Source: Callorhinus ursinus (Eukaryota; Chordata; Mammalia; Carnivora; Otariidae). From it: 64,000 nt of DNA. Where the stretch lies: NCBI RefSeq assembly GCF_003265705.1, contig NW_020312859.1, positions 3,331,190 through 3,395,189 of the forward strand, written 5' to 3'. The translations under genes and the position numbers were made by a program. How positions within the stretch are numbered: the first letter of the stretch is position 1; each line of letters begins with the position of its first letter. Under the pieces are notes generated by a model. It made no database searches and was not told the origin of the DNA. It was given only the letters and a program-made list of their open reading frames with translations. Positions 47,960-61,884 of this stretch are shown here, one piece after another.

Positions 47960-49370
47960 GAAGTCCAAATAACTGTTGCCTATTAAGTCTTGCATAGGTC
48001 AAAAAGAATTTCTGAAAGAGAAAAGAGGAAAACCAAAACAGTCTTTTGTGACAAGAATCTGGATTTAAAGATGAAGCAGCAGATCTCCACTCCAGGCCCA
48101 AGTGGGACATCAGGGCCAGACTTCCTCTCCTGCCTGAAACAACGAAGCAACAGTACACCATGGATGACACAATGGGCTTTAAGACCCTGGGCACCAGAAG
48201 GCAGAGGACAGGGACCCAAGAGATGGGAGACAGAAGAGGATGGCTCCCAGGTACAGCGTAGGGACGAAAGCAGAGGAGGAACCTGGCACGACCCAGAGTC
48301 AAAGGGACAAGGGCAAGTGTTCGAGGAGACCATGGCACAGCATCACCAGAGGAGAGAGTTGCATAGGAGGAAAACTCAGACATCTGCAGATGGGCCGGAG
48401 CATCCCACAGGGCACTAACTGGTGCACACACTTGAGGAGGCCACCTCAGATCAAGGAAGAATGATGCAAAAAGAGCAGAGGGAACAGTACTTGATGCTCA
48501 CGCAGGGCTGGAAACAGCGCTCAATCCCACCAGCCAGACTGGAAATCCTCATCACTCACAAGATAGAGGGTAGAGCACTGGAGGGTCCTGAACTAACTGC
48601 TGCTCTGGTCCCACCTGATAAATCTTAAAAACAAGACCGACCCAAAGGATCAAATTATTTCTAAATAACTCAACTGTATCCCAGAACAAGGCTCTAAAAA
48701 AAGTCCAAGAATACAAAAGTATACAGCACTCAGCAAGGTGGAATTCACAACGTCTGGCACCCAATTAGATGTCACCAGGCACACACGGAGAAGCTAAGCA
48801 GGTGCTTACAACCCAAGCAAAACCCACAAGGAGAAGAAAAGCCCATCTACCGAAACTGACCCGGAACTGATACACAGCTAAAATCAGCAGGCCAAGGACA
48901 TTAAGACAGTTGTTATAATTGTACTTCATATGTTCCACAGCAAAGCCAAGATGGAGGATATTTTAGAAGATCCAGTTGAACATCTGGAGACAGAAACCAC
49001 AATGCCTAAGATGAAACACACACTGGACGGGATTACCAGGGACCAGATACCGCAGAGAAAAGATTAGTCACTTGAAAATAAAACAACAAACCATCCAAAA
49101 CAGAGAGAAAGAGTGAAAACAATGGTAATATCATCAGGAAGCTGTGGGACAGCTCCACGTGGCCTAATATGTGTATAATTGTGGAGTCCCTAAAGAGGGC
49201 TGGGTGGAAGGCCCAGAAAGAATATTTGAAGACATAAGGGATGAAGTGTTTCCAGATATAATGAAAACCCAAAGATCCAAGAAGCCGAATGTCAAGCGAA
49301 TGCCAAGCATAAGAAACAAAGAACAATCCATTATGGCACATCATAATCAGCTTGTTCAAAACCAGTAATA
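47960..49370 (+). repeat. Old LINE-1 5' region (L1M/HAL1-like), first part
   Basis: From about 48640 the order 'AAGATGAAACACACACTGGA', 'AAGATTAGTCACTTGAAAAT', 'CAGGAAGCTGTGGGACAGCT' and 'GGCACATCATAATCAGCTTG' follows the 5' region of old L1s. The part before 48640 is less certain. It continues after the young LINE-1 at 50980. Confidence 0.7.
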
Positions 49371-49385
49371 AAACAGTACAGGCCA

Positions 49386-50964
<1,579 letters not shown>

Positions 50965-50979
50965 AAACAGTACAGGCCA

Positions 50980-51420
50980 GATGACAGGACAGCAACATCC
51001 TTAAAGCTCCAAGGAAAAACCTGTCAACCCTGAGTTCTATACCCAGCAAAACTACCTTTCAAACACTAAGGCAACTTTTCAGATACAAACTTTCCAGATT
51101 CACCAGCAGGTCCAAGCTACAATGTTAAAGGATGACCTTCAGAGAGAAGGAACATATTACCAGGTGGAAATGCAGATCCACAGAGGAATGAGGAGCAGTG
51201 GAAATGCTTCTTCATGTGAAAAAAAAAAAAAAAACCAGAAAGGCTGGAGCAGCCGCAGCAGATTAGGAACAGGGATGAGAAGGAAAAGAGAAAGAAGCAT
51301 CAATGCCTTTTGTGGCAACAGCGTACCTACTTAAAGGCTTAGATTTCAAAAATTCTGGCTTGAACAGAGAATCATTCCTCATGCAACGTATCTGTTAAAC
51401 TCTAGGTCAACTGTTGAGAG
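50980..51420 (+). repeat. Old LINE-1 5' region, continuation
   Basis: 'AAAGCTCCAAGGAAAAACCT', 'TGAGTTCTATACCCAGCAAA' and 'GTTAAAGGATGACCTTC' continue the L1M-like order broken at 49370. Confidence 0.7.
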
Positions 51421-52076
51421 ACTGATTTCTGACCAGGGGATTCATAAAGCTTTCCTGAAATTATGTATCATTACAAGGACTAACATTACTAAGCTGATTC
51501 CCGAATTACACAGATTATCAGGAAATAACAAGGTAATGCTCTCCTGCAGCAAAGGTAACAAGCAGAAGCACAGTTAAGCCACTGTCTCTACCTGGAATCT
51601 AGAGTCAGGATGATGCAGGAAGTGCACTTCTGTGAAAGCACTTCCATAAAAGCACACAGTAAGGGACCTGTACAGGTGAGACATGGAGCTTTGTAAGCTC
51701 ACAGCCTGAGCTCCTCCTGACTGAGCACCACAAAGAGACAAGGAGAACCAGGGCACTTCTGTCCTTCATGTTAAGGTTGCTCAAACACAGTGGATTTGCA
51801 CGTGAAACTTACACAAGATGGGGAGATTTTTTTCATGGCTATTTGGACTCTAGTCCTGAGATTGGAAAACCATCAAATTAAAAACTGAAAATGAGGAATA
51901 ACAAAGATGAAGCACCAGACAATCCTGACAAAAACAAAGAGGTGTGGTGGCCAGAAGGAGGCTGCCTTCTTGAAACAGTCTCAGGTGTTTTTCTAAAGGG
52001 GATCCCGGTCCTGGCTTGGGGAGAGGGCGAGGCCCAAGCTCCTGGGCCAGCAGGAATGGGTGGGCACAGCACTCAC

Positions 52077-52216
52077 GCCGCGTGTTTCTGGTGCAGGGGC
52101 GTCTTATCCCGGTGCAGGGGTGTGGTGACCACCACCTTCTGGCTGCACACCGGGGTGGACGTCAGTGAGGGGCTCTCCAGCTCCAGTGTGTCCTGTTTGT
52201 TCCAGAAGTTCAGAAA
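52077..52216 (-). CDS. MYBL2: MYBL2 exon 9
   Basis: 46 codons plus two bases of a split Ala codon, residues 456-502: FLNFWNKQDTLELESPSLTS then TPVCSQKVVVTTPLHRDKTP and LHQKHA. Acceptor CCTTGCAG|TTTCTG and donor GCGGC|GTGAGT, where the alternative read gives an in-frame TGA, confirming the splice. It is the conserved FLNFWNKQ block followed by repeated S/T-P sites; TP at 487 and 494 are reported CDK sites in human B-Myb. The whole exon appears almost unchanged from the human sequence I recall. Confidence 0.97.
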
Positions 52217-52970
52217 CTGCAAGGAAGAGGATGGAAACAAGACAAAGTGACAACCTGCAGGGGTGGGGGTGAGACCCTGGATGGCCCCCCCCCCCCCCAA
52301 CACGGCTGTTCTCTGACAGAGGTCTCCCTCCTGACCTGGGAGAACTCCCCTACCAGGCACCAGAAAATGAAGACCAGGGGAGATCGACAGGACCCACCAT
52401 CTAGGTTCACGTAGACCCCTGGGATTGTCACTGCCCCCAGCCCTGGCTTTTGTGAGGCCGGGGAGGGCCATCCCCCATGCCCACGCTCACAGCACTGCCG
52501 ACTGTGCGGTCAGGGCACAGAAAGCTGGCAGTCTTGAAAGCAGCTCCTTTTCAGAAGACTAGCTCTCACCGGACCTGTGGACAGGGGACAGTGACAATGG
52601 TGCTAGTGATGTGAACAGGTAGAGCACCCCCACACACCACGACTAAGCATTCACACCAAGAATTCCATGTAGTTTTCACAGATCTGTGACGTAGGTGCCA
52701 TCACGACACCCCATTTTACAGATAAGAAAGCTGAGGCTAAAGAGGTAAAGGTTCTTGCGCTGAGTGCTAGAGACAGGACGCAAATCCAGATCTGAGCCAA
52801 GTCTGTGGCACTACCCTCCCCCTCTCTGCCCTGAAGGTGCCCTGGTAGCCCAGGGCCACAAGCAGCCCTTGGGTCCACAGCCCTGAGCAGGGTCCCCATC
52901 ACGCTAGGCTGTTTGTTGGGCAGCTCAGGACTTGCTGTCCTTCTCTTGTCAGCTGCCCTTACTTGGGGCC

Positions 52971-53589
52971 TGCTATGGGCTGAACTGTGCAGTGTCCTCC
53001 CAAATTCCCATGTTGAAGCCCTGACCCACAGGCCCTCAAAACGTGAATATATTTAGAGAGAGAGCCTTCAAAGAGATGATTAAAGGTAAAATGAGGTCAT
53101 AAGGATGGGCCATCATCCAACATGGCTTGTGTCCTTAGAAGATTCTACAAGAGGGCGCCTGGGTGGCTCAGTTGGTTAAGGAACTGCCTTCGGCTCAGGT
53201 CATGATCCTGGAGTCCCTGGATCGAGTCCCGCATTGGGCTCCCTGCTCGGCAGGGAGTCTGCTTCTCCCCCTGACCCTCCCCCCTCTCATGTGCTCTCTC
53301 TCATTCTCTCTCTCTCAAATAAATCTAAAAAAAAAAAAAAAAAGGAAGATTCTACAAGGAGCAGGTTAAGAGATTATAAGAGAAAGATTAGGACACAGAC
53401 ACACACACAAAAGGAGACCATGTGAAGATACACAGAGGAGACAGCCAGCCATCTACAACCAGGAGAGGCTCCAAAAAAACTGAACCTGCCCAAACTTAAT
53501 CTCAGCCTCCAGAACTATGAGATTAATTTCTGAAGTTTAAGCCCCCTGGTCTGTGGTACTTTGTTTTGGCACCTGTAGCAACTAACACA
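52971..53589 (+). mobile_element. MLT1-type LTR interrupted by a SINE
   Basis: Starts CTATGGGCTGAACTGTGCAG with 'CATGTTGAAGCCCTGACCC', and ends 'TTTGGCACCTGTAGCAACTA'. Left and right parts join perfectly once the SINE and one copy of its 14-bp duplication are removed. Non-coding. Confidence 0.85.
53153..53343 (+). repeat. Carnivore SINE inside MLT1
   Basis: Younger subtype. GAAGATTCTACAAG occurs at 53138-53151 and 53345-53358. Confidence 0.95.
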
Positions 53590-54289
53590 AGATCTCTCGC
53601 AGAAAAATACCACTAATCACCCCTGACATGGACCTGGCCTCGATCCTTGGACAGATGATGGAAGTAGCCTCCTAAAACGTGCCTCCTCTGGGCCTCACTC
53701 TCTCCCACATCCACAGGGAAGGGGGTAGACATAGTGAGACCCAAAGCCTCCATCCACTCTCTTCTGGTCTGGGACCATGGGAACTCCAGGGTCTGCCTCT
53801 TGCCCGCCCTTCCAGTCCATCCTCCCATAGCCCCACCACCCCCTCAGCCCCCAGGGCAGTACATACCCCCTGTTTACACCTACGGCCCTCCAAAGCCCCT
53901 GCCCCTTCCCCCAACTTCCCCATCACCCTGGCTCTGGACTTCACCCCATGCCCTCTGCCCCCTCATCTCCATGCCTGTGTTCAAGCTGACAAAACCCAGC
54001 TCAAACATCTCTCTCGGAAGCTCTGAATGCCTCCCTGACAAGTAGGGAAGACAGGGTCCCTCCTCAGCTCTCCCTACTAGTACTTTCATTACAAACAGAG
54101 CAGTACCCAGGACACAACAAGCTCCCAACGACCACAGCACTTTCCACACCACATTCTGTTCAAGTAATTACAAGCCTGCCCCCAGCACTCACTACCCTCA
54201 TCAAGGGCAGGGCTATGTCACCTTCACCATTACACCCCAGGGCTGGCAAATCTGCTATGAGCAGGTGTGCAATAAACTCTTTTAGCAAA

Positions 54290-54600
54290 TACTGAGTCCC
54301 TTCTCTTCTTTGCCCAGTTACCACCTACTATTCCCCAGCTAAGGAATCCCTCCCTCCTCGTGGAAGCCTTCCAGGATGACACCTACCCCCCCAGAGGAGA
54401 TGCCCTCACAGCTCTATAAGCCTCACATACCAGGTGTCACATTCATTTGCAGCTTTTCCTATTAACTGGTCTTCCCACCAGAGCTTAAGCTTCCCTAGGG
54501 CAGAGCCAGGCCTGGTTTTGCTCCCCTCTATGCCCCCAGCACCTAGCACAGGGCCTCAAACAGCAGAGGCTCAGGGAAGCCTTGCTGAATGACGTGTGCC
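54290..54600 (+). repeat. L2 3' end
   Basis: 'GGAAGCCTTCCAGGATGACA', 'CACCAGAGCTTAAGCTTCCC' and 'CACCTAGCACAGGGCCTCAA' in L2 order. It ends only about 75 bp from exon 8. Confidence 0.65.
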
Positions 54601-54677
54601 CATGTGCCAGGTCCTGTCCCGGGCACTGGGAGTCTGTACACTGAACCCAGCGAGCAGTCGGGGTGGGGTCCACACAC

Positions 54678-55091
54678 CTGGGAGGGTGAGAAGGGTAGGG
54701 TCTTGACGGGTGTGCTCTTGGGGGTGAGGCTGTTACAGGAGTCCAGGAAGGACAGGCTGGCACTGTTCTCTGTGACAGGCGACAGGGCGACACGCCTCTT
54801 CTTCTGCCTCTTGAGCACCGAAGGCGGCGTGCCGATGCCCAAGCCCCCCACCTCAGTACTGGGGGAAATGGGGATCAGCTCGCCCCGACTGCTCCGGCTC
54901 AGATCTGAGATAGTGTGGCCATCCAGGCGGTACTCGGTCACACTGGGCACTGGGGCAGCAGGCTGGCGGGGCGGCGGCACCTGCTGCCGCCGTGATGGTG
55001 ATGGCTGCACCGGGCTGTTGCTGATGCTGCCCTCTGCGGACGGCTCCTCAGGCAAGTCAAATTTACTCAGGTCACACCAAGCATCAGGGTC
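54678..55091 (-). CDS. MYBL2: MYBL2 exon 8
   Basis: 138 codons, residues 318-455, the largest exon here. Acceptor CTGGGCAG|GACCCT and donor CCCAG|GTGTGTGG, phase 0. It opens with the conserved DPDAWCDLSKFDLPEEPSAE block, then a variable Pro/Gln stretch (SPVQPSPSRRQQVPPPRQPA), then the well-kept SVTEYRLDGHTISDLSRSSR segment. Next come GTPPSVLKRQKKRRVALSPV, which has a basic nuclear-localisation-like core, and NSLTPKSTPVKTLPFSPSQ. S/T-P sites include 440 and 444, reported CDK targets. The variable Pro/Gln stretch differs clearly from human while both sides are conserved, indicating a flexible linker. A false open frame begins at a TTG within it. Confidence 0.97.
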
Positions 55092-57616
55092 CTGCCCAGA
55101 GACGGGGGGTTAGGAATAACTGCAATCACTCTGCTTTTGCAGCCGACAAAGACTCATTCATTAAAGGACAACACACACGCATCAGGGAGGAACCCACAGC
55201 CCAGGAGTCATCACCGTGAACGTTTTCTTGCGTTTGCTTGAGAATTCTTCTACCATCTGTATATCTCTATCTGCAAACATACCTGAAGGCACACTGCACA
55301 TATGGCTGCTTGCTGTTATTTTTAAAAAGTGATACGTAAGATAGGAAGCACAAAGAAAGAAAAATCAGACACCCATCAAGGAGTCTAGGAAATAAAACCC
55401 TATAAAAAAAAAAAAAAAATCACTGAAGCCCCAGGCCCACCTTCCCTTGTTCATGTCCTCTGCCTGAACTCAGTATTTACCATCTTCACGCATTCCCTTA
55501 ATTTTACCACTTATATCCCTCAATGGTAGCTAGGATTCTGCATTTTTAGCCTTAGAAAAAAATTATTTCTATATCCTTTTCTTCTACTTAAAATTATAGT
55601 AACAATGATAGTGCCTAATTCTATTACCTATGAGTTAGATGTTTACTATTAACAAATATCAGTTATTATGTGAAAAAATTTTCAACTTTTATAACAGGTT
55701 TTATGACTGCAAAATAATCGATCATATGAATGTATCAGTACTTAACTATCCCCCTCTTCTGTTGGACATTTTTTCCCCTAGTTTTTAAAAATTAAAAATA
55801 ACATCTTCATGAACATCTTAGATACAAATCTTCTCATGCATTTTTGGTGACCTCCTCAAAAGAGACTTAGGCCCCAGGCTATGTGGCCAGGTTTAAGTGT
55901 CCTGATGCGCACAGCCACACTCCTGGAGAATGTGCTCCACTGTGCTCCACGCACCTGTCAGTCACAGATGCCTCCTGGGCCACTTCACCTAAACTGTCTC
56001 CAGTCCCACAAGAACCTGCCAGACAAACATTACTTTCCTCCTTTCTAGGCCAGAGACGGTGCAATCTGCCTGAGGTCCCTTAAGTTTCTGGGAGCAATTC
56101 TGAAGAGTCATACCCAGGTCTTCCTTCCTTTGCCCAATAAATGACAACCCGGCCACAGGGCTGCTGGAGACAGAAGCTTCCGCTTTGGTACCTGGAGGTC
56201 TGGCCCTGAGCAGAACCAGATCCTCGTGACGACTGCTGGTCCTTGGGACTCGCAGGAGCGTGGGCAGTTCATCCCTAAGGGTGGAGGCCAGCTCAGGGCA
56301 GCACTAATTTCAGGCCCATGCCCCCAGCAGCAAACCTCAACCTCGAGGAGGCCCCAGACTAATGGTGTCTAATGGACCAGAAGCAGATCCTATAAGCACT
56401 GCCTGGAGGCACAGACAGCAGTGTTTCCACAAACGCTGTAACAGAGCATGTATGTTAGATAGCAAGTAAGGAGCCTGGCCCATGGCAGGCACTCACACGT
56501 CAGCTACTGTCGTTACTAATTAAGCATTCAGCCGGGCATACAGTGGACGCTCAGTAACACTTGGCTCCCCTCCCCCCACTCTCTGGGCCTATCAAGTGGA
56601 AGAAGAGGCAGAAGAGTCTGAGGATGAAAGCAGGTAACACCATGAAAGGCCAACAGTGCCAGGCACAGAGTGCGTCCTACGCTCATCTAACTCTCCCCAT
56701 AGGGCCCGAATCAGGGACTGCCCCTGGCAGCCTCAGAGCTATTTATTGAACGCGTTGGCAAACCAATCAGACCTGCTTCTTGTGCCACTCTGAAATTTCC
56801 TGGAGTGGAGGGGACACCACAGCTAGACCCTACAGCTGGGACCAGTCCCAGTCTCTGGAGGCAAGGGGTGGTCAAGACAGCCAAGACCACCAGGCTTACT
56901 GTGTGACTGTGGGGACACTACTTAACCCCTCTGAGCCTCAGTCTCATCTACAAAACACAGAGAAAGGACATACCTCACAGGATAGTGTGGATTATACACT
57001 GAACCCAGAGCCTGGCATTTAGATGTTCAATAAACAGCATCATTATTCTTAGCAAGAACAGGGAAGCCCGAGTGGGAAGATGAATGTGGGGTGAACTCTG
57101 CTGTCCCTAGTCGCCAGCCCTGTCCCCCATCACCTCCTGAAACCTGCTCTACACGGCAGGCCTGGCTGACACAGCGAGGAGCTGGGATGTCACATCAGGA
57201 GGTGCAGCCCCCAGCGAGGAGCTCTCCCCAATGAGGTACAATCCACAGCCAGGGGGGCCTCAGGGGCAGCGTTACTGGAGTTACCAGAACCCACTCGGCA
57301 CTCCAGCCCCAGCCCTACATCCGGTGCCACGAGTATTATGGGCCTCAGACACCCTCCCCTCGTCATCCCTGAGGTCTCAGGGCAGTGCCATCTCCTCTGG
57401 GGAGCCCTCCCACCCAAACTGCACTGTAGCACATGAGGGCAGGGACTGCATGGCAACCATCTGTGTCCCCAGGCCCTGGCTCCCAGCTGGACACTCCACG
57501 TCAGCTCAGGAGACGTCGCAGGATGACGGAGTGAACAGAAGGATGCCTGCCCATGAGAAGCATTCCCGGTTGGCGGGTGCTCTGGGCCCACTGTGAAGAG
57601 CTGTGACCAACATTAC
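55092..57616 (-). other. MYBL2: MYBL2 intron 7
   Basis: 2525 bases. AT-rich from about 55300 to 55860, with a MIR at 56880-57052; no young SINE. Confidence 0.85.
56880..57052 (+). repeat. MIR SINE
   Basis: 'CTTACTGTGTGACTGTGGGG', 'CTTAACCCCTCTGAGCCTCA', 'CACAGGATAGTGTGGATTA' and 'TAGATGTTCAATAAAC' in MIR order. Confidence 0.75.
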
Positions 57617-57904
57617 CGACTCGATCAAGTCCAGGGCTTCCGAGAGGCTGGACCCCACAGCAGGGATGAGGAGGTTTGCAGCCTCCACCACCCACTTGTA
57701 GGGCAGGCTGGTTTCCGGCGAGGAGCCCTCCTGGTCTTCACGCTTCGGGAAGTCCTCCAAGGGCTCCGGTGTTCGAACTCCATCCAGGTCTGTAGAGACA
57801 GCTCCCTGCTCCTTAGAGGTGGTGGCTGCCGTGGCCTCCTCCTCACTGCTTTCCTCTTCCTTCATGGCAGGAAGCGTGGGGGGCCAGCTGGTGACGAGAC
57901 TACC
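57617..57904 (-). CDS. MYBL2: MYBL2 exon 7 (acidic region)
   Basis: 96 codons, residues 222-317. Acceptor CCTACAG|GGTAGT and donor GAGTCG|GTAATG; the donor departs from the GTRAGT consensus at its fourth base, but the exon matches the family to its last residue. It begins GSLVTSWPPTLPAMKEEESS with an acidic run (EEESSEEE), then TPEPLEDFPKREDQEGSSPE and the strongly conserved SLPYKWVVEAANLLIPAVGS, ending SLSEALDLIES. In B-Myb this part lies within the transactivation region that follows the DNA-binding domain. The acidic start is variable between species; the PYKWVVEAANLL end is not. Confidence 0.96.
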
Positions 57905-58461
57905 CTGTAGGACACAAGGGCACAGGGTTCTGATTATGAGATGTACCCTGTGTAGTGTTCTAGTGAAAAACGGCACAACCTGGGGCACCTTCTCAAGGGC
58001 AAAGAGTGCGATCCCGTGTCAATGGGGTGGGGGGGGACACAATGGTGTCAGGGAGAAGCCACGGGCTCTGGAATCAGCCAGAGCTTGGCCATTTTTGTTA
58101 GCCGGCCTTGAGCAAGCTGTGTGACCTGTAAGTCAGCTCTCTTGCTTTTAAAATGAGGACCCTAAGGCTCACCGGGGAGGGGCGCTACAGAGATCAGCAA
58201 GGATGCAAACGGTGCCCAACTCACACCTTGGCTATTAACTGCTATCGCTGCCAAGTGAACGGGATGGAAATGGTTTGTGATCCAAGCAAAGGAAGAAAAG
58301 GAGATAAAAAGAACAGATTTGATTGAAAATTTATAACCACGGCAATTGCAGAAAGGGGAAGAATGCCATAAACGCTATTTAAAGGCTCGAATGTGGGAAT
58401 TCCGCTTCGGAAACAGCCGTTGAAAAATGGCTTGGTGATTTCATTTAGAATTCAGAATACA

Positions 58462-58660
58462 GGGGCGCCCGGGTGGCTCAGTTGGTTAGGCAACTGCCTT
58501 CGGCTCAGGTCATGATCCTGGAGTCCCGGGATCGAGTCCCACATCAGGCTCCCTGCCCGGCAGGGAGTCTGCTTCTCCCTCTGACCCTCTTCCCTCTCGT
58601 GCTCTCTATCTCTCATTCTCTCTCTCAAATAAATAAATAAAATCTTAAAAAAAAAAAAAA
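58462..58660 (+). repeat. Carnivore SINE (younger subtype)
   Basis: GGGGCGCCCGGGTGGCTCAG head. Perfect 14-bp duplication AGAATTCAGAATAC at 58447-58460 and 58661-58674. Confidence 0.95.
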
Positions 58661-58674
58661 AGAATTCAGAATAC

Positions 58675-59190
58675 ACTTACCATACGACCCAACAATCCTA
58701 AACCTAGATGTTTATCCAAGAGAAATGAAAACTTATGTTCACACAAAATCCTGTACACAGATGCTTATAGCAGCTTTATTTGGAAACATAGCTAGGAATC
58801 AACGTCCCTCAGCTGATAAAGAAAGAATGGTACTCCCATACAACAGACTATCACTCAGCAGGAAAAAAGAACAAATCACTGACAGATGCAATCACATGGA
58901 TGAATCTTAATGCATTAATAACTAAGCAAAAGAAAAGTCACAGAAGAGTACAGACCGTATGATTCCATTTCCATGACATCCTTACTAAGATAAAACTACG
59001 GAGAGACAGAAAACAGAGAAAATAGAGAAGCGGTTGCTAGGGCCTGGGGGCTTGGGAATTTTAGGGGGTGTTGGAAATGTTCTCCACCTTTACTGTGGTG
59101 TTGGTTACATTTGTCAAAACGCACAGAACTATCTACTAAAAGGGTGAATTTTACTGTCTATAAATTACACCTTTATAAAATGAAGGGATG
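58675..59190 (+). repeat. Old LINE-1 3' portion
   Basis: 'TTACCATACGACCCAACAAT', 'CTTATAGCAGCTTTATTTGG' and 'GTGGTGTTGGTTACATTTGT' mark ORF2 C-terminus and 3' UTR. Confidence 0.8.
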
Positions 59191-59391
59191 AGGAAGCTCC
59201 AAGTTTCCCAAGCTGGAAAAAAGTAATTACTATATGATAAACGGGTAAAATCCTTAACACATAAAGTTTATGAATGACAAAAAAAGGGGGGGGGCAAAGG
59301 CAAATCAATAAACTAAAGAAAAACCATCAACCTCACCAGTAGAAAATCAAACCCAAATGATAGTCCACTGTTGCTCATAAAATTCGCAAAG

Positions 59392-59765
59392 ATTTTTTTT
59401 AAGAGAGGGAGAGAGAGAATCCTAAGCAGGCTCCACCTCCACTGTGGAGCCCAGAACCAATTCAGGGCTCGATCTCACGACTCTGAGCTCATGACCTAAG
59501 CAGACATCAAGAGTCGGGGGCGCCTGGGTGGCTCAGTTGGTTAAGTGACTGCCTTCGGCTCAGGTCATGATCCTGGAGTCCCGGGATCGAGTCCCATATT
59601 GGGCTCCCTGCTCAGCGGGGAGTCTGCTTCTCCCTCTGACCCTCTTCCCTCTTGTGCTCTGTCTCTCATTTCTCTCTCTCAAATAAATAAATAAAATCTT
59701 AAAAAAAAAAAAAGAAAAAGAAATCAAGAGTCAGTAGTTTCACGACTGAGCCACCCGGGTGCCCC
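59392..59765 (-). repeat. Older carnivore SINE, split by a younger SINE
   Basis: Reverse-strand SINE with 'CAGGCTCCACCTCCACTGTG' on one side and 'CACGACTGAGCCACCCGGGT' on the other. The younger SINE inserted between 59515 and 59723. Confidence 0.9.
59517..59721 (+). repeat. Carnivore SINE nested in an older SINE
   Basis: Younger subtype, opposite strand to its host. ATCAAGAGTC at 59506-59515 and 59723-59732. Confidence 0.95.
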
Positions 59766-59769
59766 GGCA

Positions 59770-60260
59770 AAGGTATTTTTTATACGGCCACAGCCAGTGG
59801 TGACAAGAGTGTGGGACAATGGGCAATGCCATCTGTTGCTGACAGGACAAAATGGTACTAGCACTCGAGCGGCAATTTGGTGATGCTTGTGAAAATTTCA
59901 CACGTCGGTACCATTTGACCCAGTCATGCCACATCTGTAAAAACTAACCCACATAAATAAGTACATGCACAAAAAATTTGAACGATGATGTTTGCTGCAG
60001 CATCTTAACAGAAATGGTAACAGATGTTCATCAGCAGGTTACGACAAGATGTGACAGATCCAAGGATGGTATAAAGATCTGTACGTGCAAAATGACATGG
60101 AAAGATTTAAGAAACCGTAAGGCAGTAAGTTATAACATAATCTTCATTTTAAACTTATTGCCCTTAGTAAGAAATGTTGGCAAACACATTAAACAATATA
60201 TTGGTTCTCTCTGGCAGTCGAGATTAGCAGGCTCGGCCTTCTACAATATTCAGCTCTGTA
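59770..60260 (+). repeat. Old LINE-1 ORF2 3' region
   Basis: 'GGTGACAAGAGTGTGGGACA', 'TTTGACCCAGTCATGCCACA' and downstream 'CAGCATCTTAACAGAAATGG' fit a diverged L1 3' region. Confidence 0.6.
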
Positions 60261-61041
60261 AAGTTTGTAACTCCTTACAATGATCATGCATTGCTTTTGA
60301 AGTAGAGGGACAAGTTGCAAGCACTGACCAGTGAGTGGAGAGAACAGGAGGTGGTCCCATATACACATTAGTAGGCAAAATTTTCTGGCAGCAATCTAGC
60401 AAAGTGTATTAGAAGTTTTTCAAGAAATGTGTCTCAACCCATCTCCATGAATTTCTAAAGAAATAACTGAGCACATGAGCAGTGATTTGAGCTACGAGGG
60501 TCATTAAAGTTTTGTTTCTATTTTTAAAAATTAGATATAACCATAATTACATAGACAAACAGCAAAACAGAACCATGAAAATGCTGCTGGAGATGAAATG
60601 AGGCTGAAAACAACACGCTAACTGACCCCCGGGGCTCATTCTGGCCCAGCACAGCCAGCGCTCCAGACGCAAAGTGCCAGAGGTAAAAGCTAAGTCAAAA
60701 AACTGACTTTCAGCTAAGGATTTTCAGAGACCGAGGAAGGTCTGTACACTTCCCCCCATCCTAAAAAGTGACTTTGTGTCTGCTGATGTCCACAGTTTCT
60801 CTTTGTGGAACGTATGCTTCTTCTTCAACCAGAAGGAAAAGGCTTGAAAACATGTTACTCAGATACACAACGAAGTGTGAGAAGTAGATTCCTCTGGTTA
60901 GGGGATGTATGGGGAGTCCAGACTGGAAGAAGTCAATTTACTTTTCATTTTAGATATTTCCTTACTGTTTGTTACTCCACAGGAGCATTCATTTCAGGGA
61001 ATCAAGAGAGATTCTCACAAGTTGAAAAATCAAGAAACAGA

Positions 61042-61244
61042 GGGGTGCCTGTGTGGCTCAGTCATTAAGTGTCTGCCCTTGGCTCAGGTCATGATCCCAG
61101 GGTCCTGGGATGGAGCCCTGCATCGGGCTCCCTGCTCTGCGGGAAGTCTGCTTCTCCCTCTGTTGGCCGCTCCACGTGCTTGTGCTCTCTCCCTCTCTCT
61201 CTGACAAATAAATAAATAAAATCTTTAAAAAAAAAAAAGAAAAA
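61042..61244 (+). repeat. Carnivore SINE
   Basis: GGGGTGCCTGTGTGGCTCAG head. Perfect 18-bp duplication GAAAAATCAAGAAACAGA at 61024-61041 and 61245-61262. Confidence 0.95.
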
Positions 61245-61508
61245 GAAAAATCAAGAAACAGAAGCAAAAACATGCAATGCTGCTGTACAGCACCCTCAGA
61301 ACTGGGGCGGCACACAGGTTCTACCTAGCCAGTAAGAAAAGGGAAGGGGGAGTGAAAAAAGATTATTCACTAGTTCACAATCACAGAAGAGACTAGAACA
61401 AAGCACAGGTAGGAAATCAAAAGCAAACCAAAGCACAGGTGAAGTGTGTTACCTCCCATGATTCAGCATCGTCAAATCTTCATTCTTTAACACATTTCCT
61501 TCAAATCG

Positions 61509-61708
61509 TTTTTTAAGATTTTTTTTGGTGTCTTCGTTTTGAGAGAGCAAGCAAGTGAGAGCATGAACAGGGGGAGGGGCAGAGGGAGAGGGAGAAGCAC
61601 ACTCTGCACTGAGCAGGGAGCCTGTTGCAGGGCTCAATCCCAGGAGTCCAGGATCATGACCTGAGCCGAAGGCAGACATTTAACCCACTGCGCCACCCAA
61701 GCACACCC
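61509..61708 (-). repeat. Carnivore SINE
   Basis: Reverse-strand SINE ending CGCCACCCAAGCACACCC on the + strand. Confidence 0.9.
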
Positions 61709-61716
61709 AAATCTTT

Positions 61717-61833
61717 TTTTTTTTTTTAAGGTTTTTTTTATTTTTGTAATCCCTACACCCAATGTGAGGCTTGAACTCACAACCCTGAGATCAAGAGTCA
61801 CATGCTCTTCCAACTGAACCAGCCAGGTACCCC
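61717..61833 (-). repeat. Short, older carnivore tRNA-SINE
   Basis: Reverse complement has GGTTCAAGCC-like B-box (GAGTTCAAGCCTCAC) and ends in a long A tract. CCAAATCTTT occurs on both sides. Confidence 0.85.
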
Positions 61834-61884
61834 AAATCTTTAAAGAATAAATCATTAGAGAAATAGTTTAAAAAAAAAAAAATC

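Larger units (their letters stand above)
52217..54677 (-). other. MYBL2: MYBL2 intron 8
   Basis: 2461 bases with an old MIR/L2-like piece (52655-52800), an MLT1 LTR cut by a SINE, and an L2 3' end (54290-54600). Confidence 0.85.

Noticed and set aside
54543..55055. Separate gene starting with MPEEPSAEG on the - strand
   Set aside because: The apparent start is a TTG inside MYBL2 exon 8, and the end is intronic read-through past the GTGTGT donor.
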